Notes under the pieces: generated by a model
Told to the model about the DNA's origin: nothing
What the model saw: only the letters and a program-made list of their open reading frames with translations
The model's database searches: none
Part shown: positions 40,872 to 49,372 of the stretch, one piece after another
How positions within the stretch are numbered: position 1 is the first letter of the stretch
Layout of the letters: each line of letters opens with the position of its first letter
NCBI RefSeq assembly: GCF_024721155.1
Contig: NZ_JAHVAP010000015.1
Location: 1-64,000, forward strand
Reading direction: 5' to 3'
Origin: Mucilaginibacter phenanthrenivorans
Lineage (GTDB): Bacteria > Bacteroidota > Bacteroidia > Sphingobacteriales > Sphingobacteriaceae
Length of the DNA: 64,000 nt
Program-made: the position numbers and the translations under genes

Positions 40872-42539
40872 ATGAGGTATTTTAAAAATTTTAGCGGGTT
40901 TGCAGTGTTGGCGATTTTAATAGCATGCGGCAAAGGGAAGCAAGTAACGCCGGTAACGCCTGTTACTCCGGTAACTTCGTTTACCTTTAATTCGCTTAAG
41001 GTTAATGGGGTGAGCAATGGGTTTACCTACACCAATGTAAACAGTAAACCTGTAATCAAATTATCCTTTTCGGCGGCTATCAGCCAGGCCTCAATAGCGG
41101 GCAGTATCAGCCTGAAAAACAAAACAGGGGCGACAACGGCGTTCACCACCAGTTACGAAAATAACGATAGCACAATTGTTATTAAGCCAACATTACAATC
41201 TATTACACAATATTCATTGTCGGTTTCAACAAGTCTTAAATCAGCAAAAAACACGACCTTGCAATCGGCATTGAGTGTGAATTTGACTACAGCTATTGAT
41301 TCGACCGACAAATTCCCTGTTATAACTGACGATCAGTTACTTGACCTTGTTGAAAAACAAACCCTTAAATATTTTTACGACTTCGGGCACTCAATCAGCG
41401 GCCTTGCGCTTGAACGTAATACATCCGGTGATGTAGTAACCACCGGTGGTTCAGGCTTTGGCGTAATGGCCATTGTTGCCGGGGTAAGCCGTAATTTCAT
41501 CAGCCGCGCCGATGGCTTAACCAGGATGCAGAAGATGGTGGCCTTTTTAAAGGATAAGGCCCAAACCTTTCATGGTGCATATCCGCATTGGATGAATGGC
41601 GCTACAGGTGCAGTGATCCCCTTCAGCACGCAGGATGACGGTGCCGACCTTGTTGAAACATCATATTTAATGCAGGGATTGTTAACGGCACGCCAGTATT
41701 TTAGCGGAGCCGGAGCAGATGAAACTAAATTAAGAACAGATATAAACACAATTTGGAACAATGTGGAGTGGGACTGGTTCAGGCAGAATAACCAGAACAC
41801 TTTATTCTGGCACTGGAGCCCTAACTACGGATGGTCCACAAATATGCAGGTTAACGGTTGGGATGAAGCTTTGATAACTTATGTTATGGCAGCATCATCA
41901 ACCACGCACCCTATAACAAAGGTGGTTTACGATAACGGATGGGCGGTAAACGGAAACATGAAAAATGGCAATACATATAATGGGGTTAAATTGCCATTGG
42001 GCCCCGCAGGTGGCGGTCCGCTGTTTTTTGCGCAATACTCCTTTTTGGGGATCAATCCCAACGGCTTAACGGATGCTTACGCCAGCTATGACGTGCAAAA
42101 TAAGGCGCACACCATGATCAATTATAACTATTGCGTGGCAAATCCGCAGGCTAACAATGGCTACAGCGCAGATTGCTGGGGACTCACGGCCAGTGATATC
42201 GAAAACGGTTATACCGCCAGTTCGCCAACAAATGACGTTGGTGTAATAGCACCGACAGCTGCAATTGCTTCTTTGCCATACACGCCCACGCAATCAATGC
42301 AGGCATTGAGGTTTTTTTATTACAAACTGGGCGATAAAACCTGGGGACAGTACGGGTTTTACGACGCATTTAACCTCTCCACAACCTGGTTTGCCAACTC
42401 ATACCTGGCAATTGACGAGGGGCCGATAATTATAATGACGGAAAATTACCGAACGGGCTTGCTTTGGAACTTATTTATGAGTTGCCCCGAAGTAAAAACA
42501 GGAATGAAGAACTTAGGCTTTACAAGCCCGAAACTCTGA
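40872..42539 (+). CDS. GH144-type glucoamylase-family lipoprotein with Big_5-like domain
   Basis: 555 residues. Lipobox (LAILIAC), a short VTPVTPVTPVT linker, one Ig-like domain of Big_5 type (about 40-140, SFTFNSLKVNGVSNGF...LSVSTSLKSAKNTTLQ), then the Glycoamylase (PF10091) catalytic domain: LLDLVEKQTLKYFYDFGHSISGLALERN, TGGSGFGVMAIVAGV, HGAYPHWMNGATGAVIPFSTQDDGADLVETSYLMQGLL and the C-terminal YLAIDEGPIIIMTENYRTGLLWNLFM. GH144 members act as endo-beta-1,2-glucanases. Lipid anchor suggests surface location. A paralogue follows. Confidence 0.85.
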   Translation: MRYFKNFSGFAVLAILIACGKGKQVTPVTPVTPVTSFTFNSLKVNGVSNGFTYTNVNSKPVIKLSFSAAISQASIAGSISLKNKTGATTAFTTSYENNDSTIVIKPTLQSITQYSLSVSTSLKSAKNTTLQSALSVNLTTAIDSTDKFPVITDDQLLDLVEKQTLKYFYDFGHSISGLALERNTSGDVVTTGGSGFGVMAIVAGVSRNFISRADGLTRMQKMVAFLKDKAQTFHGAYPHWMNGATGAVIPFSTQDDGADLVETSYLMQGLLTARQYFSGAGADETKLRTDINTIWNNVEWDWFRQNNQNTLFWHWSPNYGWSTNMQVNGWDEALITYVMAASSTTHPITKVVYDNGWAVNGNMKNGNTYNGVKLPLGPAGGGPLFFAQYSFLGINPNGLTDAYASYDVQNKAHTMINYNYCVANPQANNGYSADCWGLTASDIENGYTASSPTNDVGVIAPTAAIASLPYTPTQSMQALRFFYYKLGDKTWGQYGFYDAFNLSTTWFANSYLAIDEGPIIIMTENYRTGLLWNLFMSCPEVKTGMKNLGFTSPKL

Positions 42540-42588
42540 GGCAAGTAAAATGCCCATGGTTACCAACAAAAACTGAACAATTAAACTA

Positions 42589-43929
42589 ATGAAGAAACTA
42601 CTATTTCCCTTATTAATATTACTAACCACTTGTGTAATGGCGCAACCCATTACTACAAAAGAGGACGGCATTAAACCTGTAGGCATAATAAAGGGCCTTT
42701 CGGACAGCGCATTGCTTGATGTGGTGCAGCGCCAAACGTTCCGTTACTTTTGGGATTTTGGTCACCCGGTAAGCGGCCTGGCCCGCGAGCGCAGCAATGT
42801 GGCTTATGATTATGGCAACGAGGTAGTTACAACCGGCGGTTCAGGGTTTGGGATTATGGCGATGATTGTTGCCGATCACCGCAAATGGATCCGCCACGAC
42901 CAGGCTGTTGACAGGATGCTGAAGATCTTGTTTTTTTTAACTAAGGCTGATTCCTTCCACGGTGCATTCCCGCATTGGCTAAATGGCACTACAGGCAAAG
43001 TTGTTCCATTTGGACGTAAGGATGACGGGGCTGATATTGTGGAAACTTCCTACCTTTTTGAAGGCTTGTTATGTGCCCGTCAATATTTTAATGCTGACAA
43101 CCAAAAGGAGGACAGGATCAGGGGTTTGATAAATGGCCTGTGGGGCGATATGGAATGGAGCTGGTTTACCCGCGATGGCAGGGATAATTTGTATTGGCAC
43201 TGGTCGCCGAACAATGGGTGGACAATGAACTTCCCCATCCGTGGCTTTAATGAGTGTATGATCACCTATATCCTGGCTGAGTCTGCCGAAAGGTATCCGG
43301 TTTCCGCAGAGATTTATGATCGTGGATGGGCACAAAGCGATTTCTTTAAAAATGGTCAGACCTATTATGGCCATAAGCTGCCGTTAGGTTTTCCGTATGG
43401 CGGCCCGCTTTTCTTTTCGCAATACACTTTCCAGGCGCTTAATCCCAAGGGTTTAAAGGATCAATATGCCGATTACTGGGAGCAAAATTTAAACCATACC
43501 CTTATCAACCACGATTATTGCGTTGATAACCCTAAAAAGTTCAAGGGCTATGGCGAAAACTGCTGGGGACTTACCGCCAGTGATAACTTTGAAGGTTATA
43601 ATGCCCACTCACCGGATAATGACCTGGGCGTGATAACACCAACGGGAGCATTATCGGCATTCCCGTATACTCCGGAATATTCAATGAAGGCGCTTCGTCA
43701 TTTTTATTATGATCTGGGTGATAAGATCTGGGGCGATTATGGTTTTACCGATGCCTTTAGCGAATCGCATAATTGGTATGCAAAATCGTATCTTGCAATA
43801 GACCAGGGGCCGATTGTAGTAATGATAGAGAACTACCGCAGCGGTCTGATCTGGAACTTATTTATGAGCTGCCCGGAAGTAAAGCACGGCCTTAAAAAGC
43901 TGCATTTTCAAAGCCCGGGATTGAATTAA
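42589..43929 (+). CDS. GH144-type enzyme, periplasmic (endo-beta-1,2-glucanase-like)
   Basis: 446 residues with a plain signal peptide (TTCVMAQ), no lipobox and no Ig domain. The catalytic part parallels its neighbour: LLDVVQRQTFRYFWDFGHPVSGLARERS, TTGGSGFGIMAMIV, FHGAFPHWLNGTTGKVVPFGRKDDGADIVETSYLFEGLL, YCVDNPKKFKGYGENCWGLTAS and DQGPIVVMIENYRSGLIWNLFMSCPEVKHGL. Length matches stand-alone GH144 enzymes such as the founding Chitinophaga one. Expected to cut imported oligosaccharides in the periplasm. Confidence 0.85.
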   Translation: MKKLLFPLLILLTTCVMAQPITTKEDGIKPVGIIKGLSDSALLDVVQRQTFRYFWDFGHPVSGLARERSNVAYDYGNEVVTTGGSGFGIMAMIVADHRKWIRHDQAVDRMLKILFFLTKADSFHGAFPHWLNGTTGKVVPFGRKDDGADIVETSYLFEGLLCARQYFNADNQKEDRIRGLINGLWGDMEWSWFTRDGRDNLYWHWSPNNGWTMNFPIRGFNECMITYILAESAERYPVSAEIYDRGWAQSDFFKNGQTYYGHKLPLGFPYGGPLFFSQYTFQALNPKGLKDQYADYWEQNLNHTLINHDYCVDNPKKFKGYGENCWGLTASDNFEGYNAHSPDNDLGVITPTGALSAFPYTPEYSMKALRHFYYDLGDKIWGDYGFTDAFSESHNWYAKSYLAIDQGPIVVMIENYRSGLIWNLFMSCPEVKHGLKKLHFQSPGLN

Positions 43930-43951
43930 GAAAATAACAATTAAAAACTTT

Positions 43952-44069
43952 GTCATTGCGAGGAGGAACGACTAAGCAACCTCGTCGCTATGCTGATCGC
44001 TATTCAGGTTATACACTTTTTTGTCCGCTCTGTATAGCTACGAGGTTGCCGCGCTACGCTCGCAATGAC
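43952..44069. repeat. Family A palindromic repeat, copy 6
   Basis: GTCATTGCGAGGAGGAACGA at the left, GCGCTACGCTCGCAATGAC at the right; inner AAGCAACCTCGTCG pairs with CTACGAGGTTGCC. It splits the enzyme genes of the glycan locus. Apart from it the 270-bp gap holds nothing recognised. Confidence 0.9.
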
Positions 44070-44199
44070 AATTTTTTTGTGTTAGCGATAGCAGTGGATA
44101 CCGGCATCGTGACCAAGGCCTGCGGGCGTATGAACGAATAACGCGACCGCTTCTATCAGCGGGAACACCCAAAAGAATACAACAACCTATATAAAACAA

Positions 44200-45951
44200 A
44201 TGAAAAGGTGCATCATTATTTGCTTGTATATAAGCATGTTTTTATCCGCTGCAACATCCATCGCGCAGCAAAAACAGCTAACCTACTGTAACCCCATAAA
44301 TATAGATTACGGGTACACGCCCATCCCCAACTTTGCAGCAGGAGGCAAGCACCGCGCCACCGCCGACCCGGTGATTACTATGTATAAGGGCGATTACTAC
44401 TTGTTCTCCACTAACCAGTGGGGCTACTGGTGGAGCCATGATATGTACCACTGGAATTTTATTTTCCGGCATTTTTTACGGCCGGAGCATAAGGTTTATG
44501 ACGACCTGTGTGCCCCGACCGTTTGGGTTAGAGGCGATACGCTGATGGTGTTCGGCTCAACATATTCTGCAAATTTCCCTATCTGGATGAGCACCAACCC
44601 AAAAGCCAACGAGTGGAAGGAAGCTATCCATGAGTTTGAGCCCGGCGGCTGGGATCCTGATTTCTTCAACGATGACGATGGTAAGCTTTATATGTACAAC
44701 GGCAGCAGCAATACCTATCCGCTTTACGGTGCGGAGATAGATCCGAAGACATTCCATTTAAAGGCGTACCGGAAGGAAATGTACTTTTTGCAGCCATTCC
44801 GCTATGGCTGGCAGCGCTTTGGTGAAAACCTGGATGATACTTTCCTTGATCCTTTTATTGAGGGCGCATGGATGACCAAGCACAACAATAAATATTACCT
44901 GCAATACGGTGCGCCGGGTACTGAATTTAGCGGGTATTCGGATGGCGTAGTGGTGGGAGATAGTCCGCTGGGGCCCTTTACGCCGCAAAGTATGCCGTTT
45001 AGCTATAAACCCGGTGGATTTGCGCGCGGAGCTGGCCATGGCAGTACCTATACGGATGCCTGGGGCAATTACTGGCACATCGCGACTATGGTTATCGGTG
45101 TAAAAAACAGCTTTGAGCGCAGGCTGGGCATTTGGCCCGCAGGCTTTGATAAGGACGATGTAATGTATAGTAACACGGCCTTTGGAGATTATCCCACCTA
45201 CCTGCCCGATGGTAAGGCAGATCATCTTAAAAGCCGCTTCACCGGCTGGATGCTGCTGAACTACAACAAGCCGGTTACGGTATCATCAACCCTTGGCGGC
45301 TACCTGCCAAATAATGCCGTTGATGAAAGCATTAAAACCTATTGGAGCGCCAAGACAGCCAACCCGGGAGAATGGATAGTAACCGATTTGGGCAGTGAAA
45401 GCACCGTAAACGCCGTACAAATAAACTATGCCGACCAGGATGCTACCATCCTTGGCAAGGCAACAGACACCTATACCCAGTATAAGCTATATTATTCGTC
45501 TGACAATAAAAGCTGGAGGGTACTTGCCGATAAAAGCAAAAACAAAACCGATGTACCGCATGATTACGTAGAACTACCATCTCCGGTAAAGGCCCGTTAT
45601 ATAAAACTGGAAAACGTACATATGCCAACCGGTAAATTTGCCATAAGCGGCCTGCGCGTTTTCGGGAATGGCGGCGGCGCAAAACCTGATACCGTACAAA
45701 GTTTTATTGTGTTACGTACTGAAAAGGACAAACGCAGCGCATGGATAAAATGGCAGACAGTTGATAACGCCTACGCCTACAATATTTATACAGGCGTAGC
45801 GCCCGACAAGCTATATAACTGCATAATGATACATACATCCAATGAGTATTATTTTAAGGCAATGGATAAGGATAAGCCTTATTATTTCCAGATAGAAGCC
45901 ATTAATGAAAATGGGGTATCGGAACGGACAAAGGTGATGAAGGTGGAGTAG
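44200..45951 (+). CDS. GH43-like glycosidase with CBM32-like and FN3-like domains
   Basis: 583 residues with a signal peptide (about 1-23). The N-terminal five-bladed propeller has the three acidic residues of GH43: D56 (HRATADPVITMYKGDYYLFST), D152/D154 (GGWDPDFFNDDDGKLYMY) and E221 (DPFIEGAWMTKHNNKYYLQYG). Residues about 360-490 are an F5/8-type C (CBM32-like) domain (NNAVDESIKTYWSAKTANPGEWIVTDLG), and the last 90 residues look like FN3. GH43 enzymes usually attack arabinan or xylan; the subfamily and the substrate here are not settled by sequence. Confidence 0.75.
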   Translation: MKRCIIICLYISMFLSAATSIAQQKQLTYCNPINIDYGYTPIPNFAAGGKHRATADPVITMYKGDYYLFSTNQWGYWWSHDMYHWNFIFRHFLRPEHKVYDDLCAPTVWVRGDTLMVFGSTYSANFPIWMSTNPKANEWKEAIHEFEPGGWDPDFFNDDDGKLYMYNGSSNTYPLYGAEIDPKTFHLKAYRKEMYFLQPFRYGWQRFGENLDDTFLDPFIEGAWMTKHNNKYYLQYGAPGTEFSGYSDGVVVGDSPLGPFTPQSMPFSYKPGGFARGAGHGSTYTDAWGNYWHIATMVIGVKNSFERRLGIWPAGFDKDDVMYSNTAFGDYPTYLPDGKADHLKSRFTGWMLLNYNKPVTVSSTLGGYLPNNAVDESIKTYWSAKTANPGEWIVTDLGSESTVNAVQINYADQDATILGKATDTYTQYKLYYSSDNKSWRVLADKSKNKTDVPHDYVELPSPVKARYIKLENVHMPTGKFAISGLRVFGNGGGAKPDTVQSFIVLRTEKDKRSAWIKWQTVDNAYAYNIYTGVAPDKLYNCIMIHTSNEYYFKAMDKDKPYYFQIEAINENGVSERTKVMKVE

Positions 45952-45956
45952 GGAGG

Positions 45957-46065
45957 AAGTCTTAAGTCGGGAGTCTTTAGTCTTGAGTGAAAAATGAAAA
46001 GGAAGCTGCCTTTTTTCCCTAATTAACGACTATCGCCCCTGGATTTAAGACTCAAGACTTCTCAA
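45957..46065. repeat. AGTCTTAAGTC / GACTCAAGACTT inverted repeat
   Basis: AAGTCTTAAGTCGGGAGTCT and AGTCTTGAGTG at the left, TTAAGACTCAAGACTTCTC at the right. A near-identical word is inside pheS (29110-29126). Confidence 0.65.
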
Positions 46066-46135
46066 ACAATGCAAGATTTATCAAACCTATACGTTAAATT
46101 CGCGTTAGGTAAAGCGATCATATCTACCGTTTCTT

Positions 46136-46933
46136 ATGAAAATACACAGATCTGTAGTAAAAATACTTTTTATATGCCTGCTGTTCCCGGTGTTATCGCG
46201 GGCGCAAAGCAGTTCATCCTTTGATAAAGGTTCATATATTTCAAAAGGCGATACGTTGCCTTACCGCATTTTGTTCCCTCAAAATTTCGATCCAACAAAA
46301 AAATATCCTTTAATATTGGTGCTCCACGGTGCTGGTGAGCGTGGCAATAATAACGAATCACAATTATTATATGGAACCCGTACTTTTTTAAGGGACACCA
46401 TCCGTCAGCGATATGCCGCAATTGTGGTTTACCCGCAATGCCCGGCAAATAGCTTTTGGTCGAACTGTAAGTTTGAAGAGGATTCGGTAACCAATAAAAC
46501 CAAGTTTATTTTTCAAACAGGCGGAGCGCCTACCAGGGCGATGAAAAGCCTGTTGGGTTTGCTTGATAATTTTTTGGATAAGCCATACATTGATAAACAC
46601 AAGGTTTACGTTGGTGGCCTTTCAATGGGCGGCATGGGAACGTTTGAACTTTTACGCCGTAAGCCAAATATTTTTGCGGCGGCTTTTGCAATTTGTGGGG
46701 GCGACAATTCCAACAACGTGAAAAAATATGCTAAGAAGGTCCCGCTTTGGATTTTTCATGGTGAAAAAGACGAGACAGTGCCATATGCCCATTCGGAGCT
46801 AATAGTTGCTGCTATTAAAGATGCGGGTGGTGATCCGAAATACACGCTTTATCCCAATGATGGACATAACAGCTGGGATGACGCCTTTGCCGAGCCATTG
46901 TTGATACCTTGGTTGCTTTCGCATACGAAATAG
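46136..46933 (+). CDS. Alpha/beta-hydrolase, carboxylesterase of CE1/phospholipase-like type
   Basis: 265 residues with a signal peptide (about 1-22, FPVLSRAQ). The catalytic triad can be placed: Ser in VYVGGLSMGGMGTFELL, Asp in IFHGEKDETVPY and His in LYPNDGHNSWDDAF. ILVLHGAGERGNNNESQL supplies the oxyanion loop. This architecture is that of secreted esterases such as those removing acetyl or feruloyl groups, and it closes the glycan locus, where it may remove ester decorations. The exact ester is not known. Confidence 0.8.
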   Translation: MKIHRSVVKILFICLLFPVLSRAQSSSSFDKGSYISKGDTLPYRILFPQNFDPTKKYPLILVLHGAGERGNNNESQLLYGTRTFLRDTIRQRYAAIVVYPQCPANSFWSNCKFEEDSVTNKTKFIFQTGGAPTRAMKSLLGLLDNFLDKPYIDKHKVYVGGLSMGGMGTFELLRRKPNIFAAAFAICGGDNSNNVKKYAKKVPLWIFHGEKDETVPYAHSELIVAAIKDAGGDPKYTLYPNDGHNSWDDAFAEPLLIPWLLSHTK

Positions 46934-46956
46934 GTGTAATTAGCTTCTCCGTGCGC

Positions 46957-47168
46957 GTCATTGCGAGGAACGAAGCAACCTCTACAATCAACGAACCTTT
47001 ATGCTGATGGAACCTTACAGCTGCCTGATTGGTCGCCACAATATTTTCGCTCCCTGATCTGCATAGTTTATGCTGATGGAACCTTACAGCTGCCTGATTG
47101 GTCGCCACAATATTTTCGCTCCCTGATCTGCATAGTTTAGAGTTTGCTTCGTTCCTTACAGCAATGAC
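46957..47168. repeat. Family A palindromic repeat, copy 7 (long form with internal duplication)
   Basis: Left GTCATTGCGAGGAACGAAGC, right GTTTGCTTCGTTCCTTACAG followed by CAATGAC. A perfect 69-bp direct tandem duplication (47001-47069 and 47070-47138; unit starts ATGCTGATGGAACCTTACAG) lies inside. Between convergent genes. Confidence 0.92.
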
Positions 47169-47188
47169 GCAGGGTTGAAAAGATTGTT

Positions 47189-47968
47189 TTATTCCTTCGG
47201 CTTCGGTGGTACAAACCTTGGCTTGTAAGCAGGTTTCTTTTCAGTAATTTCCTGCGATGGCGGCGTTTCGTTTACAGTTGGTGTATCATCTGTTGTTTCA
47301 ACCTTTGGTTTTGGCGGAATGAATCTTGGCTTATATGCCGATTTGGGTTCTGTTACTTCAGGAGCAGCCGGTGCAGCAGCTGCGGTCGCAGGTGGATTTT
47401 CTTCAACTTCAGCTTTCGGTTTCATTTTAAACCGCGGCACGAACCCGGCGGGCTTAGCAGCTACAGTTTCTGCAGCGGGCGTTTCGGGGATATCAGCTTG
47501 CGGATTTGAATTTTCATCCCCTTCTGTTTTCGGTTTCATTTTAAACCGTGGCACAAATCCGGCAGGCTTAGCAACTGCATTTTCAGCAGGTGGGGCCGGG
47601 GCTGGTTCGGTTGCGGTAGGCAATTCATCCTTTTTATCCCCAATAGCTGGCTTGGCGATACCGGCAGCGCGGAATTTAGGCGTAAAACCAACTTTTGGCG
47701 ATGGTGTTGCCTGTGGTTGCTCCGTTAAGCTTTCAGTTATGGTTTGTTCGGCTAAAGGATTTGCAATGTGCGGCTTCTCAGTTTTTACTTCCGGGGCCAG
47801 GGGAAACTGCCGCCTGGTTTTATTGAACCAGTATTTTTTGGTATGGTCGAAGCTCTTTTCGCCCATTTGTTCGTAATGATTTTTAAATTCAGCAAAAAGC
47901 GCTGGCTCTGCCTTTTCTAAGGCAACAAGGTCAACTCTTTTCTTCTTAAAAAACTCATCGAAGGTCAT
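47189..47968 (-). CDS. Hypothetical protein with low-complexity PRFKMKPK repeats
   Basis: 259 residues, no signal peptide. Residues about 1-60 form a folded, charged domain (MTFDEFFKKKRVDLVALEKA...SFDHTKKYWFNKTRRQFPL). From about 75 onward the chain is disordered-looking, rich in P, A, K, E. It has two copies of KPAGFVPRFKMKPK and two of KPxYKPRFxPPKPK separated by EN/PPATAAAAPAAPE stretches. It may be a scaffold or a binder of an unknown partner. The repetitive region suggests variable length among strains. Confidence 0.65.
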   Translation of the reverse strand: MTFDEFFKKKRVDLVALEKAEPALFAEFKNHYEQMGEKSFDHTKKYWFNKTRRQFPLAPEVKTEKPHIANPLAEQTITESLTEQPQATPSPKVGFTPKFRAAGIAKPAIGDKKDELPTATEPAPAPPAENAVAKPAGFVPRFKMKPKTEGDENSNPQADIPETPAAETVAAKPAGFVPRFKMKPKAEVEENPPATAAAAPAAPEVTEPKSAYKPRFIPPKPKVETTDDTPTVNETPPSQEITEKKPAYKPRFVPPKPKE

Positions 47969-48009
47969 GGGTTATGAATTGATATTTTGAACTTGAAGAT
48001 TAAAAACGT

Positions 48010-48105
48010 GTCATCGCGAGGTACGAAGCAATCGCGAACTATGCAAGTTCTACACTTTTCTAAGTACTCTGTATAGCATGCTATTGCTTCGTGCCTCGCA
48101 ATGAC
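48010..48105. repeat. Family A palindromic repeat, copy 8
   Basis: GTCATCGCGAGGTACGAAGC and GCTTCGTGCCTCGCAATGAC with AATCGCGAAC / GCTATTGCTTCG inside. Between two minus-strand genes. Confidence 0.88.
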
Positions 48106-48110
48106 ACCGG

Positions 48111-48326
48111 CTATATTGACACATCCAGGTCAAGCTGATTAAAATGGATTCCCTTATCCGTTTGCGTCCAATCCTCACGTTCCCCATCGGTAGCGTTCAT
48201 CAACTTTGGAAAAAACTCCAAAGGAAAAACCTGTTGTTTGCCACCTTCCCGCTCAATAAAAAGCAAGCCGTTGCTAAAGGTTACTTTAACTTTCTTTTCT
48301 TGCTTTCGTGAGGTGAATAGTGGCAT
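48111..48326 (-). CDS. DUF2442-like small protein
   Basis: 71 residues, no signal peptide. The core GLLFIEREGGKQQVFPLEFFPKLMNATDGEREDWTQ followed by GIHFNQLDLDVSI fits the DUF2442 pattern (strand, then PLxxFPxLxxAtxeqrxxW, then GIHWpxLDeDIS). Members are small, of unclear role, and often near toxin-antitoxin genes; none is seen here. It is enclosed by family A repeats on both sides. Confidence 0.6.
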   Translation of the reverse strand: MPLFTSRKQEKKVKVTFSNGLLFIEREGGKQQVFPLEFFPKLMNATDGEREDWTQTDKGIHFNQLDLDVSI

Positions 48327-48346
48327 GTTGTTATATTATTTAACTC

Positions 48347-48492
48347 GTCATTGCGAGGAACGAAGCAACCTCTACACAGAACAATTAACGGATTGAAATG
48401 TTGGATGAAGCTTACAGCCGCCGTTTAGTAACCACAATACAATTGCTCCATTATCTGCAAGGCTTAAAGTTTGCTTCGTTCCTCGCAATGAC
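48347..48492. repeat. Family A palindromic repeat, copy 9 (long form)
   Basis: GTCATTGCGAGGAACGAAGC and GTTTGCTTCGTTCCTCGCAA (then TGAC) are exact reverse complements at the ends; the body includes GAAGCTTACAGCCGCCGTTT, similar to copy 7. Confidence 0.92.
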
Positions 48493-48504
48493 GCACGGGC
48501 TGGC

Positions 48505-48544
48505 AATTTCTAAATCCGAAATCGAAATTTCTAAATCCGAAATC
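48505..48544. repeat. Direct repeat AATTTCTAAATCCGAAATC
   Basis: The 19-bp unit occurs twice, at 48505-48523 and 48526-48544, just before the yebC stop. It shares TCCGAAAT words with 27206-27238. Confidence 0.65.
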
Positions 48545-48550
48545 AAAAAA

Positions 48551-49276
48551 CTACTCCGCCATGTTATGATACACCGCCTGCACATCATCATCCTCTTCCA
48601 AACGGTCTATCAGCTTCATGATATCAACGACCTGTTCTTCAGTAACTTCGTGGAATGATTGCGGTACACGTTCCAGTTTGGCCGATTTTACCTCGATACC
48701 GATCTCTTCCAGCATTTTCTGCATCTTGCCGAAATCTTCAAACGCAGTATGGATCACTGCTATATCGTTGCCGTTTTCATCGGCTTCAACAAACAGGTCT
48801 TCCAAACCGGCATCTATCAGTTCAAATTCAAGTTCTTCCAGGTCGCGATCACCGGGCTCAAAGGTGAATACCGACTTACGGGTGAAAATAAAATCCAATG
48901 ACCCTGTTTTACCCAATGCACCACCATATTTGGTAAAATAGCTGCGTACGTTGGCAACGGTACGGTTGGTATTATCTGTTGCCGTTTCAACTAAAACTGC
49001 TACACCGTAAGGGGCATATCCCTCATAAACCAGTTCTTCATAATCCTTCTCATCACGACTGGTAGCCCTTTTAATTGCTGCCTCAACGCGGTCCTTGGGC
49101 ATATTCACTGCCTTGGAGTTTTGTACAGCAGTACGTAAACGCGAATTGGTATTGATATCACCACCGCCGGCCTTTACAGCCATTACAATTTCCTTGCCCA
49201 AACGGGTAAACTGCACCGCCATTTTGGCCCAGCGCTTAAATTTTCTCTCTTTACGGAATTCGAATGCTCTTCCCAT
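48551..49276 (-). CDS. yebC: YebC/PmpR family DNA-binding protein
   Basis: 241 residues. N-terminal MGRAFEFRKERKFKRWAKMAVQFTRLGKEIVMAVKAGGGDINTNSRLRTAVQNSKAVNMPKDRVEAAIKRA is the signature of this family, and three alpha/beta domains follow. Family members act either as transcription regulators or, as shown recently for some, help ribosomes through polyproline stretches. The repetitive gap upstream separates it from the threonine dehydrogenase gene. Confidence 0.9.
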   Translation of the reverse strand: MGRAFEFRKERKFKRWAKMAVQFTRLGKEIVMAVKAGGGDINTNSRLRTAVQNSKAVNMPKDRVEAAIKRATSRDEKDYEELVYEGYAPYGVAVLVETATDNTNRTVANVRSYFTKYGGALGKTGSLDFIFTRKSVFTFEPGDRDLEELEFELIDAGLEDLFVEADENGNDIAVIHTAFEDFGKMQKMLEEIGIEVKSAKLERVPQSFHEVTEEQVVDIMKLIDRLEEDDDVQAVYHNMAE

Positions 49277-49279
49277 ATT

Positions 49280-49372
49280 TAGCCCCCCGACCCCCTGAAG
49301 GGGGAGGTTTTATTTAATTTGATATTTATAATTAGCCCGCTCGTTCCCCCTTTAGGGGGTTAGGGGGCTCTA
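49280..49372. repeat. CCCCC/GGGGG nested hairpin repeat
   Basis: TAGCCCCCCGACCCCCTGAAGGGGGAGG at the left and TCCCCCTTTAGGGGGTTAGGGGGC at the right (in pieces of under 20) are both hairpins and pair with each other. The right end includes the TAG stop of the threonine dehydrogenase gene. Confidence 0.7.

Noticed and set aside
40712-41017. 101-codon frame with VTGVTGVTGVT repeat on the minus strand
   Set aside because: It is antisense to the LamG and GH144 genes and crosses the terminator; the repeat is the shadow of the VTPVTP linker.
44758-45225. 155-codon frame antisense to the GH43-like gene
   Set aside because: Shadow frame; the plus-strand gene has catalytic residues and a signal peptide.
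46815-47108. 97-codon frame with a repeated MATNQAAVRFHQHK stretch
   Set aside because: It is the translation of the 69-bp duplicated unit in family A copy 7 and overlaps the esterase 3' end in antisense.
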